Origin: Lachnospiraceae bacterium
Lineage (GTDB): Bacteria > Bacillota > Clostridia > Lachnospirales > Lachnospiraceae
NCBI GenBank assembly: GCA_017440575.1
Contig: JAFSGY010000050.1
Span: 1 to 52,204 of the forward strand
Direction: 5' to 3'
Length of the DNA stretch: 52,204 nt
Numbering within the stretch: the stretch's first letter is position 1; each line of letters opens with the position of its first letter. Positions 17,407 through 25,395 of this stretch are shown one piece after another. The translations under genes were made by a program, and so were the position numbers. The notes under the pieces are model-generated. The model did not search any database. It was not told where the DNA came from and was given only the letters and a program-made list of their open reading frames with translations.

Positions 17407-18474
17407 ATGAAAAGAGTAAAAAAAATCGTAATAGCAGTAGCGCTATGTCTGGCTGTGATTCTGAGTATGCTTCCGGTAGCACGTGTAAAAGCAGATATGG
17501 GTGGCTGGATAACCGATGCAAGTGGTGTTATGACCATTACAGGGACTAATATAACAGTAAGAGAGTTCTATGGTAATTTATATATAGAAGGAACAGGAGC
17601 AATTCCTGACTATACACCAGCAACGTATACCATGCGTCCGTGGCATTATTTGGACATACATACCGTCAACATTGGAGCTGGTATTACAGAGATTGGCAGC
17701 TTTGCTTTTGCAGATAAGACAAGTATTAAGAAGGTAAATATTTCAGCAACTACATTTATAAAAGATAATACATCCTTTGCTAATGTAAATAGTAATGTAA
17801 TATTCCGTGTGGGTGGGACAATTCCCCAAACAAAATATTTTAATTCCATAGAGTACACAAGTCTTGATAGTATTGCTGCAAATGCACCAAATGCATCGCA
17901 GTGTATGTTTATTATGGATTCTTATGATGCAGCGCAGAAGTTTCGTGAAAAAGCGTATCCATATTTAAAATATGTTTATTCTGCAACAGATGAGTCAGGA
18001 CCTTGGAATAGTAAAAAGGACACTACAAAGGATATCAGGTTTGATACTGTTTGTAAGATTTCACCAGATAGCGGACTTCATCCTCTGACTACTATGACAG
18101 CCCAAAGACGTTTGCAGGGAAGTGCTTTTATAGAATATATTTCATATTTCCTTGAAGATTATACATATCTTTGTTCTTATAATATGGCACTGTCTGATCA
18201 AAATGGAATTATCTATGGAACCAATGGAGCTAAAAGATATGTTCTTCAGCTACAACCTAAGGATCAGATTATGGCAAGACAGTATCGCTTAATTGAGAGG
18301 GGACCAGATGGGCAGCTTTTTTATCTGGATGATTTGGATAACAATTATGCAACCGTAACGTTTGAAACTTTCTATCCAACCTCTACCTATGCCTTGGTTT
18401 ACAAGTATGATTTAGCAATGCTTCAGGCAATGACAATGCCTAATGTTGCTATTCCTACCTTGCCAACACCATAG
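17407..18474 (+). CDS. Secreted protein with a BspA-like LRR segment
   Basis: This is a 355-residue exported protein. I start at 17407 (MKRVKKIVIAVALCLAVILS) because AGGGGGT lies seven bases before it and the signal peptide then begins directly; cleavage is likely after VKA. Residues about 80-110 contain one or two leucine-rich repeats of the BspA/LRR_5 type (ITEIGSFAFADKTSIKKVNI). The preceding WITDASGVMTITGT stretch and the large C-terminal domain (about 170-355, rich in Tyr and Asp) are not recognised. BspA-type repeats often bind host or polysaccharide ligands. No LPXTG or other anchor is seen, so the protein is probably released or loosely held. Confidence 0.65.
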   Translation: MKRVKKIVIAVALCLAVILSMLPVARVKADMGGWITDASGVMTITGTNITVREFYGNLYIEGTGAIPDYTPATYTMRPWHYLDIHTVNIGAGITEIGSFAFADKTSIKKVNISATTFIKDNTSFANVNSNVIFRVGGTIPQTKYFNSIEYTSLDSIAANAPNASQCMFIMDSYDAAQKFREKAYPYLKYVYSATDESGPWNSKKDTTKDIRFDTVCKISPDSGLHPLTTMTAQRRLQGSAFIEYISYFLEDYTYLCSYNMALSDQNGIIYGTNGAKRYVLQLQPKDQIMARQYRLIERGPDGQLFYLDDLDNNYATVTFETFYPTSTYALVYKYDLAMLQAMTMPNVAIPTLPTP

Positions 18475-18485
18475 TTCATAATATA

Positions 18486-18523
18486 AAAATGGATGCCATC
18501 TACAAAAGGATGGCATCCATTTT
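18486..18523. terminator. Bidirectional terminator
   Basis: A perfect 15-bp stem (AAAATGGATGCCATC with its complement) and an 8-base loop separate two convergent genes. The A/T ends give a U run on both strands. Confidence 0.88.
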
Positions 18524-18546
18524 AACGTCTATATCATTTCTGCTTA

Positions 18547-19317
18547 TTAAGGAAGCAGCTGCATTGCTGTTTTTCTTCTATGTGCCCTTGCAAGACTGGC
18601 AAAACGATTGTAGAACCAGAAAGATTCTACTAAAACATGATTCAGAATACCAATTCTCTGCTTTACTGTACCTGTGTAATAATAACCTCCGGTTGTAAGT
18701 TGTACACCGCGTTTGACACAGGATATCAGGTCAGATTCTTTTGTAATTACTTCAGGTATCTCCGTATAAGCTGTCCCAACACAATTTAAATGATGAGAAT
18801 CACTGCCTCCAAAGGTTACCAGATTATATTTTTGTGCAAGCATGGATGCTTTTTGATTGGATTCTTCGGATTCACAGGAATTATAGCCTTCCAGAAAATC
18901 GAATCGTTTCATGATGTCAGGATTTCTTTTGTAAGCTCTAGTCTGCGTAATGCTTAAGTGCCGCTCTCCACAGGGATGTGCAGGACCAAGTATTCCGCCA
19001 TGAAGATGAACAATATCCTGTAAAATGCGAACGGGAAGTCCACGACATTCAAGTAATAACAGCTTCACATGCTCAGGCATAATGATTAAGATGTGACCGG
19101 CATCAATGGTATCGTATTCGATGCCCTTTAAAACGACAAAGTTTTCTAATGCATTTTTATGATGGTCACGGTATTTACGAAAGCCATTATAGGAATTGTG
19201 ATCCGTAACAAGCATTCCGTTAAAGCCCTTTTCCTGTAGAGTTTTCATGTATTCCAGAACCGGAATTTTTCCGTCCAAAGAACCTTCCTGTGTGTGACAA
19301 TGTAAATCAAATTTCAT
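18547..19317 (-). CDS. PHP-domain metal-dependent phosphoesterase
   Basis: This belongs to the polymerase-and-histidinol-phosphatase metal hydrolase fold. Metal ligands are visible in DLHCHTQEGS near the N-terminus, TDHNSYNGF, GPAHPCGERH and GGSDSHHLN. Length is 256 with the start at 19317, which has AGGTGAGG eight bases upstream on the minus strand; a longer frame to 19392 lacks such a site. Family members hydrolyse phosphoesters such as nucleotides or sugar phosphates; the substrate cannot be read from the sequence. It stands alone with a terminator shared with the convergent LRR gene. Confidence 0.82.
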   Translation of the reverse strand: MKFDLHCHTQEGSLDGKIPVLEYMKTLQEKGFNGMLVTDHNSYNGFRKYRDHHKNALENFVVLKGIEYDTIDAGHILIIMPEHVKLLLLECRGLPVRILQDIVHLHGGILGPAHPCGERHLSITQTRAYKRNPDIMKRFDFLEGYNSCESEESNQKASMLAQKYNLVTFGGSDSHHLNCVGTAYTEIPEVITKESDLISCVKRGVQLTTGGYYYTGTVKQRIGILNHVLVESFWFYNRFASLARAHRRKTAMQLLP

Positions 19318-19673
19318 TTCTATGTCCTCACCTTTCGTTACTGTGTGAACAGTAACCATCCAATTATTCAGTTCCTTCATGGTTACGTACATTAATTATA
19401 TTACAATAAAAAAATTAAGACTTCAAATAGAAGTATATGGAAAAAGAGAAAAATAATAGAGAAATATTACATGAAATTTTGATATAAATGTCAATAAATA
19501 GTAGAAATTAGTGCATTTTAAGTGCGTGATTCGTATATAATTTATTACTCGTTGTTGGAATGGAGTGAATAGTAGCAATAATTCTTATAAAAATATTAAG
19601 ATTTAAGACTTATGTTGACAATGAAATATACATAACCTATAATTGCTTTTTGAAAGAAAAGAGGGGATAAACA
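19318..19673. other. Intergenic region between divergent PHP and PAP2 genes
   Basis: Besides the PHP ribosome binding site and the PAP2 promoter at 19615-19643, the stretch is AT-rich. I see no further gene, strong hairpin or repeat in it. Confidence 0.5.
19615..19643 (+). promoter_or_regulatory. Consensus promoter of the PAP2 gene
   Basis: TTGACA and TATAAT are both perfect and are separated by 17 bases, the best promoter in the window. Confidence 0.85.
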
Positions 19674-20360
19674 ATGAAAAGATTATCAAAAAAGTCATTG
19701 AGAGAATGGTGCAGCAGTTATAAGGCACTGGTGATTATGGCGGTGTATTGTGTGCTGTATCTGATAACGTTTTTTTATTTGGAACAGAGAAATACTTCCT
19801 ATTATATAATACGTTTTGGAATTGATGCTTATATTCCGTTTTGCGAATTTTTTATTATACCATATCTGTTATGGTTTGCTTATGTGGCATTGACAGTGGT
19901 GTATTTGGGAATCAAGGATCAAGAAGAGGGCAATAAACTGGTTGCTTTTTTGATTGCAGGAATGACAGTGTTTCTTATTATTTCTGCGGTATTTCCGAAT
20001 GGTCACCATCTAAGACCGAAAACTTTTGCAAGAGATAATATTTTTATTGATATGGTGAAACAGCTTTATATTGTAGATACGTCGACCAATGTGCTTCCAA
20101 GCATTCATGTGTATAATTCGCTGGCAGTAATGATAGCGGTGTGGAGAACGAAGCTGCTGAAAAAGCATAAAGTGATTAAGACAGGATTAATGCTTTTAGG
20201 CGTGAGTATTATATGTTCTACTGTCTTATTGAAGCAACATTCTATGTTAGATGTCATGGTTGCTTTTATCTTAGGAGCACTTGTTTATACCGTATGCTAT
20301 CGTGATGAGGTGGCAGCGCGTCCAAATATGGCGAGAGCCAAAGCTAAGCTTAAATTTTAA
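19674..20360 (+). CDS. PAP2-superfamily membrane phosphatase
   Basis: This is a predicted lipid phosphatase or phosphotransferase with about six membrane helices in 228 residues (for example ALVIMAVYCVLYLITFFYL near the start). The PAP2 catalytic motifs are present: LRPKTF (motif 1), LPSIHVYNS with His (motif 2) and KQHSMLDV with the second His (motif 3). The basic C-terminus lies in the cytoplasm. Family members act on phosphatidate, undecaprenyl pyrophosphate or phosphatidylglycerol phosphate. The spacing resembles the sphingomyelin-synthase-like branch, but the substrate is not decided. A GAGGGGA site precedes the ATG. The gene is monocistronic with a consensus promoter and strong terminator. 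Confidence 0.82.
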   Translation: MKRLSKKSLREWCSSYKALVIMAVYCVLYLITFFYLEQRNTSYYIIRFGIDAYIPFCEFFIIPYLLWFAYVALTVVYLGIKDQEEGNKLVAFLIAGMTVFLIISAVFPNGHHLRPKTFARDNIFIDMVKQLYIVDTSTNVLPSIHVYNSLAVMIAVWRTKLLKKHKVIKTGLMLLGVSIICSTVLLKQHSMLDVMVAFILGALVYTVCYRDEVAARPNMARAKAKLKF

Positions 20361-20377
20361 TAGTTACTATAAGAAAT

Positions 20378-20417
20378 AAAATCGGCAGGAGACTCCCATT
20401 GACTCCTGCCGGTTTTG
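20378..20417 (+). terminator. Intrinsic terminator after PAP2 gene
   Basis: A 14-bp stem (AAAATCGGCAGGAG with CTCCTGCCGGTTTT, one G-U pair) and an 11-base loop. The A/T ends would also end transcripts from the minus-strand antitoxin gene. Confidence 0.9.
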
Positions 20418-20448
20418 TGTTCATGCTTTGTTCCAGTTACTTATATAA

Positions 20449-20646
20449 TTACATGCGGGAAGAAAGTGTCTTTGGGGAAAGAGTTGTAATAACAAAGCGC
20501 TCAACTTTGTCATAGCTTTCTTCTGGCATTATATAAACTTTACGATTGCTCTTTAAGGTTAAAGTAACTGCCTCCTTATCCTGATTTACCTGATTGCAGA
20601 TTGCATCAAAATCATTCTTAAGGGAATTAAAATTAATTTCTTTCAT
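20449..20646 (-). CDS. Phd/YefM-like antitoxin, orphan
   Basis: This 65-residue protein resembles Phd/YefM antitoxins: MKEINFNSLKNDFDAICNQV at the start corresponds to the short beta strand and helix of the family, then VTLTLKSNRKVYIMPEESYDKVE with the usual strand and M-x-E-x-Y element. A strong AGGAGG site lies eight bases before the ATG. No toxin frame accompanies it on either side, so it could act in trans, be a degraded locus or serve as a plain regulator. An inverted repeat GTCACT/AGTGAC (20667-20692) just upstream might be its operator. The similarity is modest, so the family call is tentative. Confidence 0.6.
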   Translation of the reverse strand: MKEINFNSLKNDFDAICNQVNQDKEAVTLTLKSNRKVYIMPEESYDKVERFVITTLSPKTLSSRM

Positions 20647-20666
20647 GGGGGAACCTCCTAATTCTT

Positions 20667-20692
20667 GTCACTTTGGGGAATGTGTTAGTGAC
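20667..20692. promoter_or_regulatory. Inverted repeat upstream of the antitoxin-like gene
   Basis: GTCACT and AGTGAC are 14 bases apart. The decamer CTTTGGGGAA at 20671-20680 also occurs inside the gene at 20470-20479. Autoregulation is a guess from position. Confidence 0.35.
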
Positions 20693-20828
20693 TTTCTAAA
20701 TAATACATAATTTTTCGAACAATTTCAAGTGAATTTTTTGGAATTATGTAAATAATTAAAAAATTGTATGGAATGACAAAAATTCATTTAAAATTTTGGT
20801 AAAAACGAAATAAAGTGCTAAATGTAAT

Positions 20829-20853
20829 AAAAAAGCTCCTGTATAACAGGAGC
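20829..20853 (-). terminator. Minus-strand intrinsic terminator
   Basis: A perfect 8-bp stem (GCTCCTGT/ACAGGAGC) with a 3-base loop is followed on the minus strand only by six T. This fixes the direction of transcription through the repeat array. Confidence 0.85.
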
Positions 20854-20892
20854 CTTAATGTTATAATATGGCGATAAGGTCGCATTTTCGAT

Positions 20893-21026
20893 GATGTCAA
20901 TCCTGATGTCAGTCCAAGTAGTCAATCCAGATGTCAGTCCATGATGTCAATTCCTGATGTCTAACCTTAGATGTCTGTACTGCTGTCAATCCCTAGATGT
21001 CATTCCTGCTGTCGTTCCCTGATGTC
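20893..21026. repeat. Eleven degenerate 12-14 bp direct repeats
   Basis: Plus-strand consensus GATGTCAATCCT. Units begin at 20893, 20905, 20918, 20930, 20943, 20956, 20970, 20982, 20996, 21008 and 21021. The core is GATGTC in eight units, GCTGTC in two and GTAGTC in one. Eight units have TCC (GGA in the minus-strand RNA) two to four bases after the core. The variable period (12-14) rules out a protein-coding repeat, and there are no unique spacers as in CRISPR. Confidence 0.85.
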
Positions 21027-21169
21027 AAAACCATGCAAGCTAAAGCCGTATAATCTAGTAATAATTCAAGTATAAATGTAAAGTAGTATGTTAGTTGTGT
21101 CGGTCGGCTTCCCTAAAGGGTTCGTGGAAAATGCTTACCGTTAATTTCCATATCCGATATAACAACCTT

Positions 21170-21178
21170 AGTATAACA
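21170..21178 (-). promoter_or_regulatory. Extended -10 element reading into the repeat array
   Basis: Minus-strand TGT followed by TATACT. The -35 position reads TATCAT, a poor match, so the promoter depends on the extended -10. Confidence 0.4.
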
Positions 21179-21258
21179 CAGGTTTACGTAAGATGATATA
21201 GGTAATATCACACAAAATGTTTGGTAAATTTACATAAATAATCAACATTTAGTATTTT

Positions 21259-22110
21259 TTATGCAAGAGGAATAAAATCCTCAAATATAAACAAATCAAA
21301 ATGTGTTTTCATGTTGTCTAATGCTTCCTGAGAACGGATTGTCCAAGCTACGGATAGACAGTGGTATAGCTTACGGCATAAGGTTCTGGATACGGATTGA
21401 TGGTGTTTATGGTTATAGGCAATAAAATCCGGTGCTGTTAGGAAGTTAAAGAGTAAATGTGCCAGAAGGAAAAATAAGGCACTTGGTTGGGTTTTCATGA
21501 AGCTTTCAGATAGTTGGCCTCTGACAATATCCGGACGGTTTGTGCGATACCAACGTACTGCCATGGGATGAAAGGACTCGATACAGTATAATCCCTTGTA
21601 ATCCTTTAAAATCTCATTACAAGTACTGCAAAGGGCATCGGTATTTTTCTCTACCTTATATTCAATAATAAGAGGAGTTCTGCCGTTTACTGCTTTTAAA
21701 ACATCTGCAAAGGCAGGGATTCTTTCGTCAGTACCCATGAGACGAAACTGCTGTAATTCTTCAAAGGTATAGTCCTTTAAATAACCGTCTACGCCACAGA
21801 CACGATTCAGGGTGTCATCGTGGAATACAACGGGTATACCATCTTTGGTTAAATGGACATCGAATTCAATACCATATCCTTGGTCTGCTGCGCGTTTGAT
21901 GGCAGAATAGGAATTTTCGGGAAAACATCCGCCGTTACAGTAATATGGATTGTCTTCTTCTTTGAGATAAGGATTCATATTATGGAGTCCGCGGTGTGCA
22001 TATTTATATTGAAAAAAAGGCTGATAATCTGGCCTTTGCAGGATACGCGGTTTAATGGCCAACAAATAGAGAACAAGAAGTACCAAAAGAATGATTGCAA
22101 TTGTTTTCAT
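21259..22110 (-). CDS. Glycerophosphodiester phosphodiesterase, membrane-anchored
   Basis: This enzyme cleaves glycerophosphodiesters to glycerol-3-phosphate and an alcohol. An N-terminal helix (MKTIAIILLVLLVLYLLAI) anchors it, followed by the GDPD barrel. Catalytic and metal residues are seen in YAHRGLHN, FPENSYSAI, GIEFDVHLTKDG and VVFHDDTLNR. The long PLIIEYKVE strand and the late FEDFIPLA are also typical. Length is 283. I start at 22110 because GAGGT lies ten bases upstream; the longer frame to 22149 has none. It may process deacylated lipids or teichoic-acid-like polymers. No terminator is evident directly after it. Confidence 0.88.
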   Translation of the reverse strand: MKTIAIILLVLLVLYLLAIKPRILQRPDYQPFFQYKYAHRGLHNMNPYLKEEDNPYYCNGGCFPENSYSAIKRAADQGYGIEFDVHLTKDGIPVVFHDDTLNRVCGVDGYLKDYTFEELQQFRLMGTDERIPAFADVLKAVNGRTPLIIEYKVEKNTDALCSTCNEILKDYKGLYCIESFHPMAVRWYRTNRPDIVRGQLSESFMKTQPSALFFLLAHLLFNFLTAPDFIAYNHKHHQSVSRTLCRKLYHCLSVAWTIRSQEALDNMKTHFDLFIFEDFIPLA

Positions 22111-22319
22111 ATCATAATTTACCTCGATTCTAAAATAATTTATATTCATTATATCATGTTAACACGAAAGTGTGGCGGATATTATTCGTAAATTAGGTAC
22201 GAATGGGATAGTAATGAGTAGACAGAAAATTGATAAGCTAGACATAGTATTGTGTTGTACTTTCCCCTTTTTTAGTATAAAATAGTGAGGAGAGTTGTAT
22301 TGGAAATGGAGTTATGTAA

Positions 22320-24392
22320 ATGAAGAAAAAAATCGTAGCGATATTGTTGATGGGAGTAATAACGGTACAGCTAACAGGCTGTGGTGTTTTGTCACCATTC
22401 ATTCATTTCTTAAACAGTATTGATACATCTGAGGGAGAGCTTCGTCTTGAAATGGTGGAAGAAGAGAACGAAGCGCAGAGAGCAGCAGATAAAGTACGAT
22501 ATCAGGATGATTTCTATGAATACGTAAATAACGACATATTGGATATGGTAGAGCTTGGTGATACGGATGCACAGTGGACGTGGTTTGGTGAACTGATGGC
22601 GGTAGCGGATCATGATATGGATGAGATTATTCAGGAGCTGTCGCAGAGTGAGAAAATCTATCCTAAAGGGACCTCGGAGCAGAAGATAAAGGATCTGTAT
22701 GAGTGCATTAGTAATATGGAGAATCGAAATGCTACGGGGCTCGGACCGCTGCAGCCGCATATGGATACCATTCGTAATGCAACGACCATTGATGAATATG
22801 TGAATGCGCTGGCGTCCTTGAGTGGAGAGTTTGGATTTAGCAGTATTGTGGGTGGATATTATATCGATCAGGATATGGCAGATTCCAGTATGAATTCGGT
22901 ATATTTGATGTATGCAGACACTCTGATTGGCAAGGAATATTTAGAAAATCCACAAATGCAGGAATATGTGGATGTATATTATGATTATATGAGGGATATG
23001 CTGGAGGAATTCGGTATGTCGCAGGATGAGGCAGCGGATACAGTAAGTGAGATTGATGTATTGTTGCGTGATATTTGTTCCTGTTCTCTTTCGATGGAGG
23101 AATATTATGATCCTTCCATTACTTATAATGTTTTTAACAAGGAAGAGCTTCAGGCGTTGTATACCAATGTTGATGTAGAAAAGATGCTAAAGACACTCCG
23201 TGTTGATTCAGCAGAGAGCTATATTGTTTCTGATGTTAGTCAGGCAAAGAGGATTAACGAGTTATTGGTAGAAGAGAATCTAGAGGTATTAAAGGATTTT
23301 TCAACCTTTGTCATGCTAAATGATGTGGCAGAGTATTCCACGCAGGAGTATGCCAAACTGGCAGATGATTTAGATAGGCAGCTTCATGGTGTTACCAGTA
23401 GTCTGAATGAAGAAGACATATGGATGAATCTTACACAGGATATGCTTTCCTGGGATTTTGGAAAAATCTATGTAGAGAAGTATTTTTCTGAGGAGAGTAA
23501 GGCCGATGTAGAGGCAATGATTGATAAAATAAAGGAAGCTTATAAAGATATTATTCGGAATCAGGAGTGGATGAGTGAGGAAACTAAGGAAAAGGCTATC
23601 AGAAAGCTGGATACCATGCAGGTAAAAATTGGATATCCTGATAAATGGCCTGACAGTATGGAGATGATGCAGGTAACGCCAATTTCTGAGGGGGGAAGTC
23701 TACTGTCTAATCTTCTTGTGAACATGCAGGTGTCAATTGAAGATAACTTGCAGGATTTGAACCGTGAGGTTGACCGTACCACATGGAGCATGACACCACA
23801 GACTGTAAATGCTTATTATAATCCAGGAAATAATGAAATCGTATTTCCGGCAGCGATTTTACAGCCTCCATTTTATGATCCGGAGGGCGATGAAGCAAGT
23901 AATCTTGGAGGTATTGGTTATGTGATTGCACATGAAATCAGCCATGCCTTTGATTCCAATGGTGCTTTATATGATGAATATGGTAATTATAACGTGTGGT
24001 GGACACAGGAGGAGCTTCAAAGATACAAGGAACTCTCGCAATCCATTGTAGATTATTATGAGAATTATGAGGTTGCTGGAATGAAGGTAGATGGTTCTCT
24101 GACCTTGTCGGAGAACATTGCTGATTTAGGAGCGATGACATGTATTACTTCTATTTTAGAAGATGATGGCGAAGGGGTAGCAGAGGCATTTTCACAGCTT
24201 GCTTATATCTGGGCAAGTGAGGAGACAGTTGCTTATCAGATGTATCTGCTTAGCAATGATACCCATGCACCGAATAAGGTAAGAGTTAATGCAGTATTAA
24301 GCTCTTGTGATGCATTTTATGAGACCTATGACATCGAAGAAGGTGATGGCATGTATGTGGCACCAGAGGATAGAGTAGGGATTTGGAAGTAG
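22320..24392 (+). CDS. M13-family (neprilysin-like) metallopeptidase lipoprotein
   Basis: This is a surface zinc peptidase of the neprilysin/PepO type. A lipoprotein signal ends at LTGC (Cys22). The N-terminal M13 domain spans about 60-430. The catalytic part has VNAYYNPGNNEIVFPAAI (substrate-binding NAY), the zinc motif VIAHEISHAFD and the third ligand in SLTLSENIADLGAM. The C-terminus contains RVNAVLSSCDAFYETYDI and ends DRVGIWK, near the usual C-terminal W. Length 690 is full size. A GGAG site lies close before the ATG. Its place outside the membrane suggests peptide digestion or turnover of surface proteins. Confidence 0.92.
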   Translation: MKKKIVAILLMGVITVQLTGCGVLSPFIHFLNSIDTSEGELRLEMVEEENEAQRAADKVRYQDDFYEYVNNDILDMVELGDTDAQWTWFGELMAVADHDMDEIIQELSQSEKIYPKGTSEQKIKDLYECISNMENRNATGLGPLQPHMDTIRNATTIDEYVNALASLSGEFGFSSIVGGYYIDQDMADSSMNSVYLMYADTLIGKEYLENPQMQEYVDVYYDYMRDMLEEFGMSQDEAADTVSEIDVLLRDICSCSLSMEEYYDPSITYNVFNKEELQALYTNVDVEKMLKTLRVDSAESYIVSDVSQAKRINELLVEENLEVLKDFSTFVMLNDVAEYSTQEYAKLADDLDRQLHGVTSSLNEEDIWMNLTQDMLSWDFGKIYVEKYFSEESKADVEAMIDKIKEAYKDIIRNQEWMSEETKEKAIRKLDTMQVKIGYPDKWPDSMEMMQVTPISEGGSLLSNLLVNMQVSIEDNLQDLNREVDRTTWSMTPQTVNAYYNPGNNEIVFPAAILQPPFYDPEGDEASNLGGIGYVIAHEISHAFDSNGALYDEYGNYNVWWTQEELQRYKELSQSIVDYYENYEVAGMKVDGSLTLSENIADLGAMTCITSILEDDGEGVAEAFSQLAYIWASEETVAYQMYLLSNDTHAPNKVRVNAVLSSCDAFYETYDIEEGDGMYVAPEDRVGIWK

Positions 24393-24456
24393 GAAATCGT
24401 AGGATTTTTGAGTCTGGACTGAATTACGGATGTATAAACAGAAAGGGGAAGACAGC

Positions 24457-25350
24457 ATGAGAAAAAAGGGGAGCAAAGGAATATTAAAACTGGTAGCGTG
24501 TATATTGGCAGTGCTGCTGTTAGCAGGAACAGAAGGTAATCATACTGTGGCAGCATCTGCTTATACGGTAACGGCATGTAAGGCGATCATGTATACCAAT
24601 GATAAGGCGGTTGTGTATGCGGCGCCGGATTTTCAGTCTTTGATCGTTACGGTAATAGAACCAAATCTTCCGGTAGATGTAATCGGCATTACTTCAAACG
24701 GTTGGTTTCAGATTGATTTGAAGGGAACTTATTATATTCCCGGATATGGATTGGAGGAAAAGTCAGATAAAAGCACTGGAAAATCCTATGGAGCGGAGGA
24801 AATTGCAAAGCTGACAAGAGGAACCTTTTCCTTCTTTACGAATTCACAGCTTCGAGCATTTGACGTTGAGGATGTGCAAGAGATGGATGCGAATACTTAT
24901 ATTAAGTATCTGGATTCTTATCTCATGGGAAATGCAACGATTGATAATTGCATTTTGCAAGAAGAGGAGCTTACTTTATTAGAGGCTTATAAAAAGGTGT
25001 CTAAGGAAGAGGATGATGTTCCTGCTACACAGAAGGATTATCTTGTGAATTATCGCAATGAATATTTGGAAAACAGTTTATGGGGACCAATCAGAACAGA
25101 AGAGGATCTTAAGATTACGATTAATCGTGCGATTCGTTATGAATATGATAATTTTAGTACCGTTTATAAGAATGCGATTGTTGGTTCGGAAAGTACCAAG
25201 ATGGAAAGTGTATTGAACGAAGTACTTGCGGATATTAAGGCAGAACAGGGAATCAGTTTTGACTGTGAGCTGGATTATGGTTCCTTTGAAAATGAGGATG
25301 GTAAGGCGACTTCAGGTTGGATTCTGGAGTTTACCCGCAAAAAGAAATAA
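24457..25350 (+). CDS. Secreted protein with SH3-like N-terminal domain
   Basis: This is a 297-residue exported protein of unknown function. I start at 24457 (MRKKGSKGILKLVACILAVL) because AAAGGGGAAG lies seven bases before it. After a signal peptide, residues about 35-95 form an SH3-like module: LYTNDKAVVYAAPDF-like followed by PVDVIGITSNGWFQIDLKG and YYIPGYGLEE. The same pattern opens the carboxypeptidase two genes on. The C-terminal 200 residues (beginning KLTRGTFSFF) are not recognised and are rich in charged residues. Short gaps suggest one operon with the HD protein and the carboxypeptidase. A cell-wall binding role is likely from the SH3-like fold. Confidence 0.65.
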   Translation: MRKKGSKGILKLVACILAVLLLAGTEGNHTVAASAYTVTACKAIMYTNDKAVVYAAPDFQSLIVTVIEPNLPVDVIGITSNGWFQIDLKGTYYIPGYGLEEKSDKSTGKSYGAEEIAKLTRGTFSFFTNSQLRAFDVEDVQEMDANTYIKYLDSYLMGNATIDNCILQEEELTLLEAYKKVSKEEDDVPATQKDYLVNYRNEYLENSLWGPIRTEEDLKITINRAIRYEYDNFSTVYKNAIVGSESTKMESVLNEVLADIKAEQGISFDCELDYGSFENEDGKATSGWILEFTRKKK

Positions 25351-25395
25351 GAATAGAAGAATGATAGATAGAGATAAGAGTAAAGGAACAAAAGC

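Larger units (their letters stand above)
20829..21163 (-). ncRNA. Candidate noncoding RNA with GGA-repeat array
   Basis: On the minus strand an extended -10 (TGT-TATACT at 21178-21170) is followed by a leader that can fold (CGGT-aa-GC with GC-cg-ACCG, and CCC-TTTA-GGG), then eleven imperfect repeats (20893-21026), then a terminator with a six-base U run at 20829-20853. No frame with a ribosome binding site exists in it. The neighbouring GDPD gene ends upstream without a clear terminator, so the RNA could also be its long 3' UTR. Size would be about 335 nt. The family is unknown; promoter strength is uncertain because the -35 is poor. Confidence 0.5.

Noticed and set aside
20862..20867. Plus-strand TATAAT as a promoter reading into the repeats
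   Set aside because: No -35 at a suitable distance, and no plus-strand terminator after the array.
20893..21026. CRISPR array
   Set aside because: Units are 12-14 bases with imperfect, changing sequence and no unique spacers between constant repeats. No cas genes are near.
21031..21160. Known riboswitch in the leader of the repeat region
   Set aside because: Short stems such as CCC-TTTA-GGG are present, but none of the conserved cores I know (TPP, SAM, purine, c-di-GMP, c-di-AMP, fluoride, guanidine) could be matched on either strand.
20880..21160. Small peptides encoded in the repeat RNA (for example ATG-initiated 12 to 13 codon frames on the minus strand)
   Set aside because: None has a ribosome binding site and the repeat period breaks the frame.
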